Both the position numbers and the translations under genes were made by a program. Shown in pieces: positions 13,690 to 25,729 of a stretch of 64,000 nt of DNA. This DNA comes from Panax quinquefolius. Taxonomy: Eukaryota > Streptophyta > Magnoliopsida > Apiales > Araliaceae. Position 1 is the stretch's first letter. Each line of letters opens with the position of its first letter. The notes under the pieces were generated by a model. It did no database searches and was not told where the DNA came from. It saw only the letters and a list, made by a program, of their open reading frames with translations. The stretch lies in assembly GCA_020205615.1 (NCBI GenBank), contig CM035162.1:37314464-37378463 (forward strand), written 5' to 3'.

Positions 13690-13850
13690 TATAAGTTTCT
13701 ATGGCTAAATTGCAACCTTTGCTTCATTTCCCACACATAGGATTACTTATATTTGTTTAGCTTTCTACTGCTTGGTCCCTTCATAAATCTATATTTATGA
13801 TAACCAAAGTCAGTATCCAATACCCAAGTAGAACCTCGACTTAAAGAAAA
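13690..13850 (-). pseudogene. Copia gag/protease junction remnant
   Basis: The minus strand reads STWVLDTDFGYHKY followed by SSRKLNKYK and a stop. This matches the copia protease region in which an active-site D-T-G/D-S-G motif is expected. Here it reads D-T-D, so the catalytic motif is damaged. Confidence 0.7.
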
Positions 13851-13899
13851 ATTTATTTCAATCATGAACAAAAATCAGATTTGTAACCAAACTTCACTA

Positions 13900-14495
13900 A
13901 GCTTCTTTTAGTTAGCCTCGCAAGATGCTTCTCGCAGCTTTTTCAAAGGTCCAAAGCTTATTGCAAAGGGAAGCAAACCCTTTGCTATCCAGATCGCTTT
14001 TGTTCTTATTATCCTTTGTTTATGCCTTTCTATTTACCTTCTTTGAATCGTTCTTCTTTTCAAAAGATCCTTTGGCCCCTACCAAGAAGACTTTGTTTTT
14101 CTTGGTTGGAAAGTGACTCTCAACATTTTCAACATGTTAAGCAAATCAATGAAAGTCGATATCTAGCTTGTTCATATGAAAAATTCACAATAATTGTGAA
14201 AGGAGTCCGGAGTGAGTGCAAGATCAAATCTTGGCTCAACTCTCCATCCATGACAAAACTCGTTGTCCTAATTCGATCAATCAAATTGATAATGTTAAGG
14301 ACTTTTATCCGCATTTATAGTGCCATTGGTCATTCTAGATCGGAAGAGCTCCTTAGATATCCGATATCTATCGGCCCTACTTTCCTCACCATCAACTACT
14401 TGATGTGCAGGAATATAGTAGAAGCATCCATAGTTTCATGTCGACGTCAAGCTCAAGCATTACTATGGATGAGCATGATGCATCGAGCCTAATCA
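13900..14495 (-). pseudogene. Copia gag remnant
   Basis: Located directly upstream of the protease remnant in the element's own orientation. Lys-rich minus-strand text such as KKNKVFLVGAKGSFEKKN resembles the basic C-terminal gag region before the zinc knuckle. The knuckle itself and a long open frame are absent. The assignment rests mostly on position. Confidence 0.5.
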
Positions 14496-14894
14496 TGCAT
14501 CATCTTGCCACTTTCTAAAAGTAGCAACCTCTTCCTCAGAGGCATCATTCGCAACCATTGCAGGGGAAGCGATTATGACATAAGATAGCTTTTCAAACTA
14601 TGAGAACTATTCTCAAATTCTTTAACCAATCCGTTTTAATTTATTCCGTTAATTTAGCATCTAATATGCTTCGCAGTTGATAGTAATTTTAGACATTGTA
14701 AAATTCGTAAATGAATTTGTAATTAACAACATTTTAACATACATTCTTTTATTAATTACCAAAATAATTTAGGTCTTGTTTTAAATTGGTATCTCCCACT
14801 ATTTTCTTCAAACTATATTACCCTCACTTATATAGTTCGGCAAAATCTAATTAAAGATTTGCTAGTGAGAATAAGGATCCCATTTCAAATGTAT

Positions 14895-15200
14895 ATAGCC
14901 TTGTGGTGACACAACAAACTATATATAAATAAATAGGTAGACAACTTTTGTCAATTACATCAACTATGCAACTCCTCAGATTTTGCCTCTTAGATTATTT
15001 TGATCAAGTGGTGGCACATCCGAATCAAAATTATCCAAGTTAAGTCCAACCTAGCACTCTATATATTCAAAAAAGAAAAATATCATCCTTGTGGTGACAC
15101 AACAAAACAATATTGTTCAATTTTCTTTATAAGCATCAAATGATAAATTAACATCTTAAATACTTAATACTTGCTTTTGTGGTGACACAACAAACTCATA
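14895..15200. repeat. Three spaced copies of TTGTGGTGACACAACAAA
   Basis: Copies near 14901, 15089 and 15177 in the copia leader. Each contains TTGTG and CACAA arms. They are separated by AT-rich sequence of about 90-190 bp. Confidence 0.75.
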
Positions 15201-15985
15201 TTAAATATTTAATACTCTATTAATTTTATCATTAGAAGGCGACGCTCGATATTCCAAATATCTTTGAACGCTTAGGACTTAATATAAAAAAAAAATTGAG
15301 GGGTTTGTTATTAATTTGTCTCATCTTGTTTGTTTAGCTGCATGTATATATATATATATAAATACGTGTTATATTAATGAACATGCAAGCATGTTTGCAT
15401 AATATAATATATATATAGTATAAGCATGCACATATAGAATACTATATTCTACCCGGATTGATTATGGACTTTATTCTAGTTTGGTTCACTAGAGCCACCA
15501 AGTGAACCAAAAGGTCAAACCCTGTAGGTGCAAGAATTAATATTTAAATATAACTATTACATTTAAACTTGGGCTCCATTACAAATCTGGGTCTTCAAGC
15601 GCTCCTCGCTCCTTGATCTCCAATTTTTCAAAATTAATTCTAACTATTCCTATTACAAAACTATTTAAAATAAATAGAAACCTTGATCGCAAGCCAAGGG
15701 AAGTACATAGGAGGAGATAGAATTTACATTAAGAAAAATTAGAGAAGACGAGGCACGCAAACCCCATTTAATAAAACCCATACATTCATGCATCCAACTA
15801 AAATAAAATCCAATCACATCGGGTCAATAGTCCATAATCAATCCCATTTATTATCATACACATCATCATACGCATCAATAAATAACATTCATCTTATTAA
15901 TAATAAACATTTAAATATATATTGATATCATTTAATGGGCAAATTTAGTTAGTATAAAATCTAATTTTGAATAAAATAAACTCCT
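15200..15985. other. Copia leader, non-coding
   Basis: Untranslated leader between gag remnant and primer site, AT-rich, with a short TA run near 15346. No coding signal on either strand. Confidence 0.5.
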
Positions 15986-16625
15986 TTATTTTAATCCAAA
16001 TTTAAATCAAAATAAAACTATTTTATTTTAATTTATCCTATTTTGAATAAAATAAACTATTTTATTTTAATCAAAATCTTTAATCAAAATAAACTCCTTT
16101 ATTTTAATTAATTATGGAATCCAATTCCATGTATAAAAAAACTTTAATTAAAATAAACTCTTTTATTTTAATTAATTATGGAATCCAATTCCATGTAAAA
16201 AAATCTTTAATTAAAATAAACTCTTTTATTTTAATTAATTAGGAATCCAACATGTAAAAAAATTTATTAAATGAAACACGGATTATCTTTCCTATTCACA
16301 AATAAACTCCTTTATTTTGAATAATATGAAATCTTATTTCATATTTAAATAAACTCCTTTATTTAAGGAAACATGGATTTCTTTCTTTCCTATTCACAAA
16401 TAAACTCTTTTTATTTTGAATAATATGAAATCTTATTTCATATCTAAATAAACTCCTTTATTTAAGGAAAAATAAAATCCAATTTCAACTCCAATTAGTT
16501 ATCATGGAATCCAATTCCAACTCTAATTAGTTAAGATGAAATTTAATTTTAAAATTAAAATAAACTTTTTATTTTAATATTAAAATAAACTTTTATTTTA
16601 AGATTAAAATAATTTTTATTTTAAT
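15986..16625. repeat. Tandem AAATAAACTCCTTTATTTT repeats in copia leader
   Basis: Repeats of variable length built on AAATAAACTCCTTTATTTT (an inverted repeat) alternating with GGAATCCAATTCCAT (also an inverted repeat). At least eight degenerate copies. Confidence 0.75.
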
Positions 16626-16639
16626 TATTAAAATAATTA

Positions 16640-16644
16640 AGAAT

Positions 16645-16721
<77 letters not shown>

Positions 16722-16725
16722 CCGT
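16640..16725. repeat. (TA)n microsatellite
   Basis: Nearly pure AT dinucleotide run, followed by further AT runs to about 16850 and a poly-T run at 17088-17108. Confidence 0.95.
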
Positions 16726-17208
16726 TGCAATATATTCTTATTTATTTTTTTTTCAATTATATATATATATATACATATATATATAGAAAGGTATAGATAT
16801 ACTCATGAGTTAGGAATATATATTATATATATATATAGAATCACGCCCTTTTTTTCACAAAATGACCCATGAATTATTTTCTTTTTTTTTTTTTTGTTCA
16901 ACCAAAACACGTGAATCCTAAAGACTCTTCAGGGCCACACGAAATAATGTTGTACATTAGAGCCAAATCATGTCCTCCAAGCCAATTAAATTACATGATA
17001 CATTGCATTAAAATATATATGATTACTAATATATAACTATTATATATTAATCATATAAACCAAGCAAAAAAATCGTAAAACATTATTCATTTTTTTTTTT
17101 TTTTTTTTAAAAATTTTATATAATAAAATTATGCCCAATAAAATTGTTCTAAACACATATCAACATACATATCAAATTAAAACAATTAATAATTCGTGAT
17201 AAAGGTTC

Positions 17209-17220
17209 GGCTCGATGCCA
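17209..17220 (-). promoter_or_regulatory. Primer-binding site of copia element
   Basis: TGGCATCGAGCC on the minus strand next to the LTR end. It resembles TGGTATCAGAGC, the complement of the initiator Met-tRNA 3' end, but lacks AG and has T to C. Confidence 0.6.
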
Positions 17221-17221
17221 T

Positions 17222-19081
17222 CGTTAGGTTTGTAATATTCATGAACGCAATCAAATTGCAAAATAATGCTAAGCATGTAAAATCGAGTTTAAAAATTTTT
17301 ACAAACCATATACCCTGATCACCCTTTATGCACAATTATTAATTAAACGAAAAGATAAAGAATAAATCATACCCTCAAGATCGAGCTTCCTCGTGTACAA
17401 GTTCACTCCAAATCCTTTTCGCTCAATCTTGAATCCACGGGTTTGGTTCCTTCCTTCGATCAACGTTAGCCACCCAAATGTTTGGCCTCAGAGGTGATCC
17501 ACCAAGGAAGAAGAAAAATTCAAGAAGATGGGTGTTATGGTTAACCCTAGTTTTCTATCTCTATAGAAAAGGCATACTCCCCAACAACTTGGAATTATTA
17601 TACTTTTTTTAAAGTCAACAACCCATATCACCCATAATAAGACTCCTCTTATTAATAGATGTGGGCAACCCACCTTAACAATTAAGGAATTGGGTTTTAT
17701 TTAATTAATTAAATTCTTTTAATTAATTAAGCTCCCTAATCTTATTAGGGATAATTAATTAAACTCCTTTAATTAATTTTCCTTCCTAATCCAATTAGGA
17801 ATAAATGAGAGTACTTATATTAAATTAATTCCTAAACTCTTTAGAAATTAAAATAATAATAATTGTAATAATATTAATAAGACTCCTCTTATTAATTTAT
17901 ATTTAATATTTCTAAAATATTAAATAATAAATATTAAGCTATTTAATTTATTCTATCACCATAGATTAAATTAAATATACTTAATAATATATTATTACGA
18001 TTATGCCATTAACTTCTTAAATAATTATTCTTCCTTTTATGGTGTGACCCTTTAGGTTCTCCATATTAAACCGGTTGTGAATAAATCAATTAGAATAATT
18101 CTAATCTTATTTAAATAAATAAATTAAACAATTAATTTATTTAAATAATATTTATTCTACAATAGGATAAGCCTCCTAATGATCAACGACTTTCCAGATA
18201 ATATAGATTTCAACATTAATCATTAAAGAACCTTTGAGTAAATAGTTATCAGATAATTCAATCCTTCCACCATACAATGTCCCAATTAAATATAAGATAT
18301 GGAATTATCACAAGTCTTATTTTATTTAATTATATATATTTCGATCCTTAAATGCATTAACTCAAATAATGCAAATTAGAAACTCCTTTCTAATTTCATT
18401 CTCGCCGCCAAGGACTACTGGGTTGTCATTTATCGAATCACATAGACATTTTTCTTCTTTATTAGAAGTGGTAGATTCTTTATCGATCATACATTATCTC
18501 CATGTACAACTTATTATACCAAGCATACCCTTTGATATACCCTAAGGGTCTTAAGGAATAAGTCAAAGTATAACTCATCATACACAAGATACTATGATGA
18601 TCTCAAGTCCAAGGATTACTTGTACTACTATCACTACAGAATTCCTATCGACAGCAAATAAAACTCCATTAGGTATTCCTTAGCGAGCCAACGCTCAATT
18701 GAACTTATTCTCTAATAAGCACCTACATACTTGCTTTAGTGTTCCACAACAAATGATCATGAGATCAATCATTCTCATCCAATGAAAGCAAGTTGGAACG
18801 ATGTATCAATCTATCCTAGGATTCACTAATCCCCAATTTAGTAATCCAACGATTGGGAACTATTTTAGTTTTAAGCTTTCTAAGAATTTAGATCTCATTA
18901 GAATGATCATCATCATTATTCTAAAAGCATTGCTTAAAACTACGGGTTTATCACATATTATAAAACAAAGATCATGTAGATAATTAAAAGCCTTTAATAA
19001 ATTAATACTTTTTATTAATAAATGAATAAGATTGTTACAAAGTATATGCTTTATCATCAAAATGACATGCATATTACTTTT
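17222..19081 (-). mobile_element. 5' LTR of the copia element
   Basis: Starts CGTTAGGTTTGTAATATTC (TG changed to CG) and ends about TTACTTTTC. It is collinear with the 3' LTR, with scattered short indels. Confidence 0.87.
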
Positions 19082-19548
19082 CGCTATATTCAACGAATAA
19101 TAAATAATGGAACTGTGTCGGTAGTAAAAGCATGGGTGATATTCTTAATAATAAAGAATGGAATAATGTTGGAAATCACCTGTGTCGCGATAATCCCAGA
19201 TATAAGGTTATTCAACGAGAATAATAAAGAAGAATAACAACGAGGATTCTCTGTATAGATGAATCGGCAGTTATAAAAGTTATTCCAATGTAGAATAATA
19301 AAGAATGGAATAACGAAGTTCTCTTCATGAATACATAAGAAATAATACCCTTGAGTATAACAAATAATATCCCTTACCTTTAAAGAAGAGTATTGGATTT
19401 GGTAGGTGAGGATATACGAGAAGAAAACTTCAGATTTCACAAAGCTTTCTTAAACTCTAAAGAAATACGCTTCGAAGATTATAGATTGAATTACTTTAAA
19501 TCTCTCTAGTTAAATTGAATTTAAAGAAATAATGAATGAATGAGCTTT

Positions 19549-19556
19549 TATTTATA
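19549..19556 (-). promoter_or_regulatory. TATA box of LTR-1
   Basis: TATAAATA on the minus strand in the right-hand segment of LTR-1, followed by a pyrimidine- and AG-rich leader. Confidence 0.45.
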
Positions 19557-20039
19557 GAAAATATAAACTAATTCTATTTATAATCCAATTGAAAACAATT
19601 AAAGAAAATCTTTTAAATAAAATATATATTTTATTTATAATCTAATAAAAAGATAACTTTTTAAAGTATCTGCAAAACATTTTACTATGCAAAACATTGC
19701 ACAAAAGTAATTATGCAACACTTACGCATAATAAAATATAATATATTCTAATTATTATTCAATAAAATGAGATAACTTTATAAAAGTATTACATTTTATA
19801 TAAAAAGATTTTACTATTAGCTTTAATAAAACGAATAACTTTATAAAAGTATTACATTTTATATATAAAAGTTTTTTCATTTTTATTACATTAATAATAC
19901 TAATAAAACAAAACTTCATTATCACTTACTTTGAAAAATTTTCAAATGTCACCCTTAACTTTAAACTTTTATCAATTTAACTATTCACCAAAATAAAAAA
20001 ATTGAATACTTTTATTTCATAAAAATTTGGGATCTCACA

Positions 20040-20379
20040 ATCTCCCCTCCTTATGAAATTTCGCCCTCGAAATTTATGTACGTACCTGATATTCGAAGAG
20101 ATGAGAATACTTACTTACTTTCTTTTCAGATTGTACCTTCCCGGTAATTTCCTCGCTATCATGATTTTCCCATTTCTCATCTCCTGTATTTCAGATATCA
20201 TCCTAGAATATAGTTTCAAAACAAAGGTTAATCGACATATCACAATTTGTCAACTTATCAAGTAAACAATTTCAGCTTAGGTAAGTCACACACTAGCGAA
20301 GTATATAACTCGTCTCTCCCCTCTTATTTCTAGACTCTTATCTCCGCCAGCGACCATATCCCTAAGCTCTGATACCATT
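20040..20379 (-). mobile_element. 340-bp internal region: primer site and polypurine tract only
   Basis: Lies between LTR-1 (ends 20039) and the next LTR (starts 20380). At its left, AAGGAGGGGAGAT on the minus strand abuts the LTR start TGTGAGATCCC, and at its right is the primer-binding site. Between them are about 300 bp with no gag or pol. The element keeps the two replication primers but no coding capacity, like an extreme TRIM/LARD derivative with unusually large LTRs. Confidence 0.85.
20366..20377 (-). promoter_or_regulatory. Primer-binding site, initiator Met-tRNA
   Basis: TGGTATCAGAGC on the minus strand, a perfect 12-nt match to the complement of the plant initiator Met-tRNA 3' end, two to three bases from the LTR end CGTCACA. 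It is the only uncorrupted primer site in the window. Confidence 0.88.
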
Positions 20380-22154
20380 TGTGACGCCCCCAAAATAGGT
20401 CCACACGACCCATTCTAAGTCGCGAGATATCACATTATAAAAATTAAATACAAACTTTATTTATACAACTGTTGAACTATCGTATAGAATAATTAATTAG
20501 ATTAATCGTGAGTTTTAATACAATATTATCTCATGCATGTATTCAAACTCAAATTATTACAATGCCATATAAAATATGCTGAACAAATATTTCAAGACCC
20601 CAAAGAAGAACGAGAAGATTACTATCTTGTTCATTCTAATGAGGTGCACTTTTGACGCTTCCAAAGTCGGGTTCTCATCACCCTATTGTTATTCACCAAA
20701 ATCAATTATTAAGTGGCGTATAAAATACGACACCCACATCTTAGGTCCTCAATACAATTATATATTGTATGTCATGTCATTTTATAATGTATTGAGAAAC
20801 TTCGACAGTCTCGGACCATCACACTATTCCCCTGTTATCCCCGCTCGACCCAGCTACACTCTTATTGCCTGAAAGGAATTGTGAAGCAAAAGGGTGAGCA
20901 CAACTAGCCCAGTAAAGAATATCATGACTAAAGATAACTACATTATCAATAGCTTTCATCAATAATAAATCAGAGATTTAGAACATATGGTAGATGATAA
21001 AACTTTTCAACCATAGTCATACAATGAACGAAGCAATCCATTAGAAGAGTCAAATAGACCATCAGATCTATTATCTTCTCTATATTAAAAGTCCATTGAT
21101 AATTTTTTATCCCTGTAACATCAATCAACATTTCATGTCCACAATCATATGAATAATTCATAATCATAATTGTGATTCTAAATTTCTTTTCGCACCTAGG
21201 ACGAAGATAATTTTTATCACCTATCTTCACCTAAAACATCAAAAATCATGGTTATACCAAATCACAATTTCTGCTTATAATCATACTAATTAAATCATCT
21301 TTGCACTACGGCCAAAGATAATCATTATTATCACATCCATGAATTAATATTTCATCGCTGAAACTCATCTCAATAATTAATCTACATCATCGAATCATCC
21401 TTGCACACACAAAGCCAATGATATTCTTTAAGATCACGACCATGAATTATCCATGACTACTACCAAAAGATAATCGTGTTTTCATCAACGGTCCCGATCA
21501 TGCTATAAAACAATTCATCTTTGCACCTCTTGGTCAAGAGAATCCATAGCCATAATCATACCAAAAATTGTCCATCAATGCACTACGGCAAATGAGGATT
21601 TTTACCACATCATTCGTCACATTACGGTCATGATTATACCGAATAATCCCTGGTCATAATCACGCCAAGTCCATCTATGCACTACGAGCCAAAGATGACT
21701 TTTACCATATTATTTGTAACATTACGATCATGATTATACCGAATAATCCCTAGTCATAATCATACCAAGTCCATCTATGCACTACAGGCCACAGATGACT
21801 TTCAACATAATATAAATATGAGGATGATGACAATATTATAAGCATTAATCAAACGAAATCAAGGATAAATATTAAAGACTTTAAATTTATCCAAATATTA
21901 TCCATCACTTAATAAACTCAAAATCTAATATTGTTAATATTATAATAATATTTTAATTATTTCTTAAACTTATAAATAATTTATTTCAATTATTTACACT
22001 TTAGCAAATAATGCATTTAATCATTCAAAAATGCCATACTCATAAGATTTCATCACCAATGATCAAATTACTCATCAAAAATCTGCACATACCTTATATA
22101 GGATTTCCAAGCCATAAAATTCTATTTTCAACTTTGTTACTTCACATAACATAT
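20380..22154 (-). mobile_element. Truncated 5' LTR (LTR-2), partner of LTR-1
   Basis: Starts TGTGACGCCCCC and follows LTR-1 closely (4278-5066, then 7704-8684), including hairpin-core repeats at 21295-21800. Similarity stops at 22154 within CACATAACATAT, about 2.1 kb short of the expected end. It retains the empty site of the solo LTR (21160-21171). Confidence 0.88.
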
Positions 22155-22642
22155 AAAACACAAACCATCTCCATATAAAATATGTTGTCATCATTAAAAT
22201 AAAACATATAAACCAACAAAAGCAACTGCTTATGTGCTCAGTCTTGCTTTTTTCTTTAAAAGGTTGACGAACATTGTAATTAAAAATTGATTAAGACCTG
22301 AGGGACTGAAGGCTCTTGTTTAGGAAATTATATTTTGGAGGGGAAAAAAAGAAGAAGAAAAAAAAGAAGACCAGTTAAACTTATAAGTTATACCAACAGG
22401 CGAGAGACGTTTGATAATTCTATGAAAAGAAAATCTCAAATTAATTCTTCAATTTTCATGATTGAGATGTGCAATGCATGAAAGTAGTATTAATTCTTTC
22501 GATATATGGTTATAATACTTCTTTTGTTTTCACCAAAAACACACTCATTTATTTATTAATTTTTGATTCAACAATAGAGCTCTAGTCTCATTTATCAATT
22601 ACTTTGCTCCAGCTCGCTTTTAAGGAGAATCAATACCTTCAA
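22155..22642. other. Low-copy host sequence, no gene seen
   Basis: Non-repetitive AT-rich sequence with a purine tract near 22338-22372. It contains AAACACAAACCA (22156-22167), repeated just left of LTR-1 (4264-4275), and ends with the left hAT target duplication. Confidence 0.5.
22635..22642. repeat. hAT target-site duplication ACCTTCAA, left copy
   Basis: Eight bases identical to 23580-23587, the size expected for hAT insertions. Confidence 0.92.
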
Positions 22643-23579
22643 TAGGACTGATCATTCGGTTATAACCGAATCGAATAAGCTATTTGGTTATAACCGAATA
22701 CCAAAATATTCATAATTTTACTATCCAAAATATTAACCGAATTTGACAATAACCGAATTACTGAATACCGAATTACTAAATTGTAAATTTGGATATTTCG
22801 GTTCATAACCGAACTAGCCAAAATTAAAACTGATTGAAAGCAAAATCACCAAATTAGATGAATAAAAATCAATAAAATCATGCCCAATTTGTCAATTCAA
22901 ACTGAGATGAAAAACTTAATATTACAATCAAAAAAGCAAACCCGATCATAGCATGAACATGATAGGCGGTGTAGTGTGAACCTAGATCGGCATGGATCAA
23001 TTCAGATTTCAACAAGCTCCATAAGAGATCTAAAAAATCAGGAGAAACCTCCTTCCAAAATTAACACCAACACATACTGGACGTTGTAAAAGCATAGATC
23101 GAAAAGAGAGTTTCGATAGGGTTCAAACTGATACAGAGAGTTGGAAAAGGGAGGAAGGAGGAGGCGGAAGGAGAGATGGTGGGCCGAGAGTTTGAAGAGG
23201 GAGGAAAGAGACTGAAGGAGAATAGGAGATGGTGTTGTTTTGTTCTTTTTGAGTTTTGATAGTCTGTTTCTGTCTCTCTCTATATTAATAATGCAACCGA
23301 ATTTTGTTCCTTTTAGTGACTTGGGATATTATTGTCTATTGGCTATTGCACGTGTGAGGAATTGAGGAAGGATGGACAGTTGGACACAATTATATATATT
23401 CTTTCGATAATTTGGATACCCTAATAATTTATTTTTTAAAACCGAACCCGAAACCGAATACCGAATAATAAATCAGATATACCGAAATTAGAAAAAAAGA
23501 TCGAAAAATCGAAATAATTCGGTTAAAAAAATTCGATTGTGTTCGATAATTCATTTTATCCATTTTTTGCTCAGTCCTA
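22643..23579. mobile_element. Non-autonomous hAT element (937 bp)
   Basis: Terminal inverted repeats TAGGACTGA and TCAGTCCTA are flanked by a perfect 8-bp duplication ACCTTCAA. Both subterminal regions are dense in ACCGAA/TTCGGT motifs, the arrangement known from Ac-like hAT elements, where such motifs bind transposase. The middle (about 22900-23300) is unrelated, richer in G and C, and encodes no transposase. It would depend on an hAT transposase supplied elsewhere. Confidence 0.92.
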
Positions 23580-23587
23580 ACCTTCAA
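23580..23587. repeat. hAT target-site duplication ACCTTCAA, right copy
   Basis: Matches 22635-22642 exactly. Confidence 0.92.
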
Positions 23588-24059
23588 TATAAAGGCATCA
23601 AGACTGATCCTTTTACTTTCAGAATTGGGTGAACCAACTTACTTATTTTTAAAATCATGTACCTTTCAATTTGAAATCCAGCTCGAGTTAACTTAATTAA
23701 TTTGAAAACTAGGTGAGCAAAGTCAATTAAAATTTAAATCGATCGAATGGAATTCGTCTGATCTCTTCCTCTTCCATTTCCTTTATATCTTCAGCTCTTT
23801 ATCTTCTTCGTCGTTTATAAATCCGAGTCTTTTCTCGCAACTCCCTTTTTTTCCTGTACTCGGGTTGAATTTGTAGTCCTTTCCAGAATAAAGAAACCAA
23901 TTGACAATATATCTTCGTCAACATTCGATCAATCATGAAGCTCTAGATTGATCATCCTCGAAACTTATATCCATTGATCCAATGAGGAGTGTTATTCAAT
24001 AGCCTGTAAGCTTTGTTCCCCCAAATTATTTCTTATTATATTTGCTTATAGTAGTATTT
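23588..24059 (+). other. Transcript-leader-like host sequence
   Basis: Pyrimidine-rich stretch (CTCTTCCTCTTCCATTTCC near 23762) followed by a possible 5' splice site CCTGTAAGCTT at 24003. It resembles the 5' untranslated exon of a plus-strand gene, but no coding exon follows before the AT-rich block at 24060. Confidence 0.3.
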
Positions 24060-24778
24060 TGTAACAATCCAAATTTTTTTTATATGTAATTTAAAATATT
24101 TATTGAAATTAAATAAATATTTTAGTTGATGTGTTTATTGTTAAATAAATACTTGATTGTTTTGATTATTTATTAGTTAAATAAATAATTCATGAATTGT
24201 AAGTGATGGATTAATTTAATTTAGTGTAATTTACTAATTAAATTGATGTTTGGTAATTTTGTGATTTGGAATTTTAATGAGTTGATTAAATTAAATGAAT
24301 TGTTAAATTTATCATCATATAACATAATGGTAATATTTTAATTTAATTTAATAATTAAATTAAAGAGTTATTAATTTGTTAGATAAAATTATAATTTATA
24401 TTGAAATTATAATTTTATAATTATTTGATTTATGGACCAATTTGATTTATGTGGCTATATGATTTAATAAGTTGATGTTAACTTTAGTTAAATTTAAATA
24501 TTAGAATTTAACTAAATAAAGTATGACCATTAAACTATATAGTAAGTGATTTATTAAAATAAATTAAAAGAGGTCTAATGTAGTTTTACCAAACAAAGCT
24601 TAAGAATTTTAAGTCTTTAATTTAAATTGGTTTTAGCCAAACAAGTCTTATGACTTTTGATTTTCAAAAGAATTATAACCGACATTAGTTATTATATGTA
24701 TTAATATGTAATATATGTATATGTCAGTTATATTACGTATATGATATATCAGTTATATTATATTATATCAATTTTATC
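24060..24778. other. AT-rich block, possible LTR fragment
   Basis: Begins TGTAACAATCCAAATTTT, which looks like a plant LTR start, and has no coding signal. It is cut at the right by the CACTA-like element. I see no matching second LTR. Confidence 0.3.
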
Positions 24779-25594
24779 CACTACAAAAAATTGGGGCTTT
24801 AGCAACAACCAATTTTCGTTGCTAAAGGTGCCAATTTTCGTTACAAAAGGGTTTTGGCAACAACTTTAATGTCGTTGCATCTTTCGTTCACATGAATGAA
24901 GCGTTGCTAATTGTTTCATGAACGAACTTTTTTTTTCGTTGCCAAAAGTATTATATTTTGCAACGAAATTTGGCTTTCGTATAGAGACATCGATCCTTTA
25001 GCAACAAAATATATTGTTGCAGAATAATTAAAATTTCGTTGCAAAAGCCTGCTAATTGGCAACAAAATGAACTCTTTTTTTTTGCAACGACCATGCATTT
25101 TCGTTGCAATTGACACCATTTTGCAACGACATTTTCGTTCGTGAAGAAATTATGAAAATTGTTGCTTAAGCTTGTTTTCGTTCATGAATGTAAACTTTTT
25201 AGAACGATTTTCGTTCTTGATTATAGTATTTGGCAACGACATTATCTTTGAATCGTAAACGAAAATGTTTGTTATTCGGTTATTTTCAATAAGAACGAAA
25301 GTAAATCGATTAGCAACGACATTATATGTTCACGCTTTATATATGCAACGAAAGTTGATATAATTTGCAACGATAAAAAATATTGCCTTTTATGTTAGTA
25401 TTAACAACAATATCCTCTCCGTTGTTATTAGGTTAATTTTTCGTTGCCAAATATTATATTTTTAATGCCATTAGCAACAAAAATTTGTTGCTAAATGTAT
25501 AAAAAATTGTTGCTATATTAAAACTTGTTCAATGCTTTGGTAACGAATTATATTGTTGCCAAATCAAGATTTGACATTCTTTTTGTGTACCTGG
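24779..25594. mobile_element. Small CACTA-like non-autonomous element
   Basis: The left end reads CACTACAAAAAATTGG, the CACTA (En/Spm) terminus. More than a dozen copies of a subterminal motif (GCAACGAAAAT, CGTTGCTAAA, TTTCGTTGCAA in both orientations) fill both halves, as expected for transposase-binding repeats. The right end is decayed (TTCTTTTTGTGTAC instead of TTTTTTGTAGTG), so that edge and the 3-bp duplication are uncertain. No transposase is encoded. Confidence 0.72.
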
Positions 25595-25729
25595 CTGGCT
25601 CAATGTTCCCATAGCAAATAATGACAAAAATACAAAACACTAAAATATTATTAACTTAATAAAATCATCCACTACATAATCATTCATTATCTTTACAATT
25701 AACCATCTAAAGCTACCACAATTCTTCAA

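Larger units (their letters stand above)
9834..19081 (-). mobile_element. Decayed Ty1/copia retrotransposon nested in LTR-1
   Basis: Two LTRs of about 1.87 kb (9834-11709 and 17222-19081) bracket 5.5 kb. Minus-strand order is LTR, primer site, AT-rich leader, gag, protease, integrase, RT/RNase H, polypurine tract, LTR. The order PR-INT-RT defines Ty1/copia. The flanks read GTTAT on the left and GCTAT on the right, a likely 5-bp duplication with one change. All coding parts are broken. The RT remnant resembles the Tork/Angela side of copia, which is an inference from memory of the family. Confidence 0.88.
4278..20039 (-). mobile_element. Long gypsy LTR (LTR-1), split by two nested insertions
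   Basis: It starts TGTGACACCCCC and ends GGGATCTCACA. After removing the solo LTR (5067-7698, plus one duplication copy) and the copia element (9834-19081), three segments of about 0.79, 2.13 and 0.96 kb join into one LTR of about 3.9 kb. Continuity across the first insertion is proved by the uninterrupted copy at 21120-21240. Across the second, the repeated AACAGAATAATAAAGATGG-type motifs continue on both sides. The bases before the start are CCAAT. It is the 3' LTR of the minus-strand element whose other LTR starts at 20380. Confidence 0.8.

Noticed and set aside
14016..14492. 158-codon plus-strand ORF
   Set aside because: Antisense to the copia gag region with no recognisable domain.
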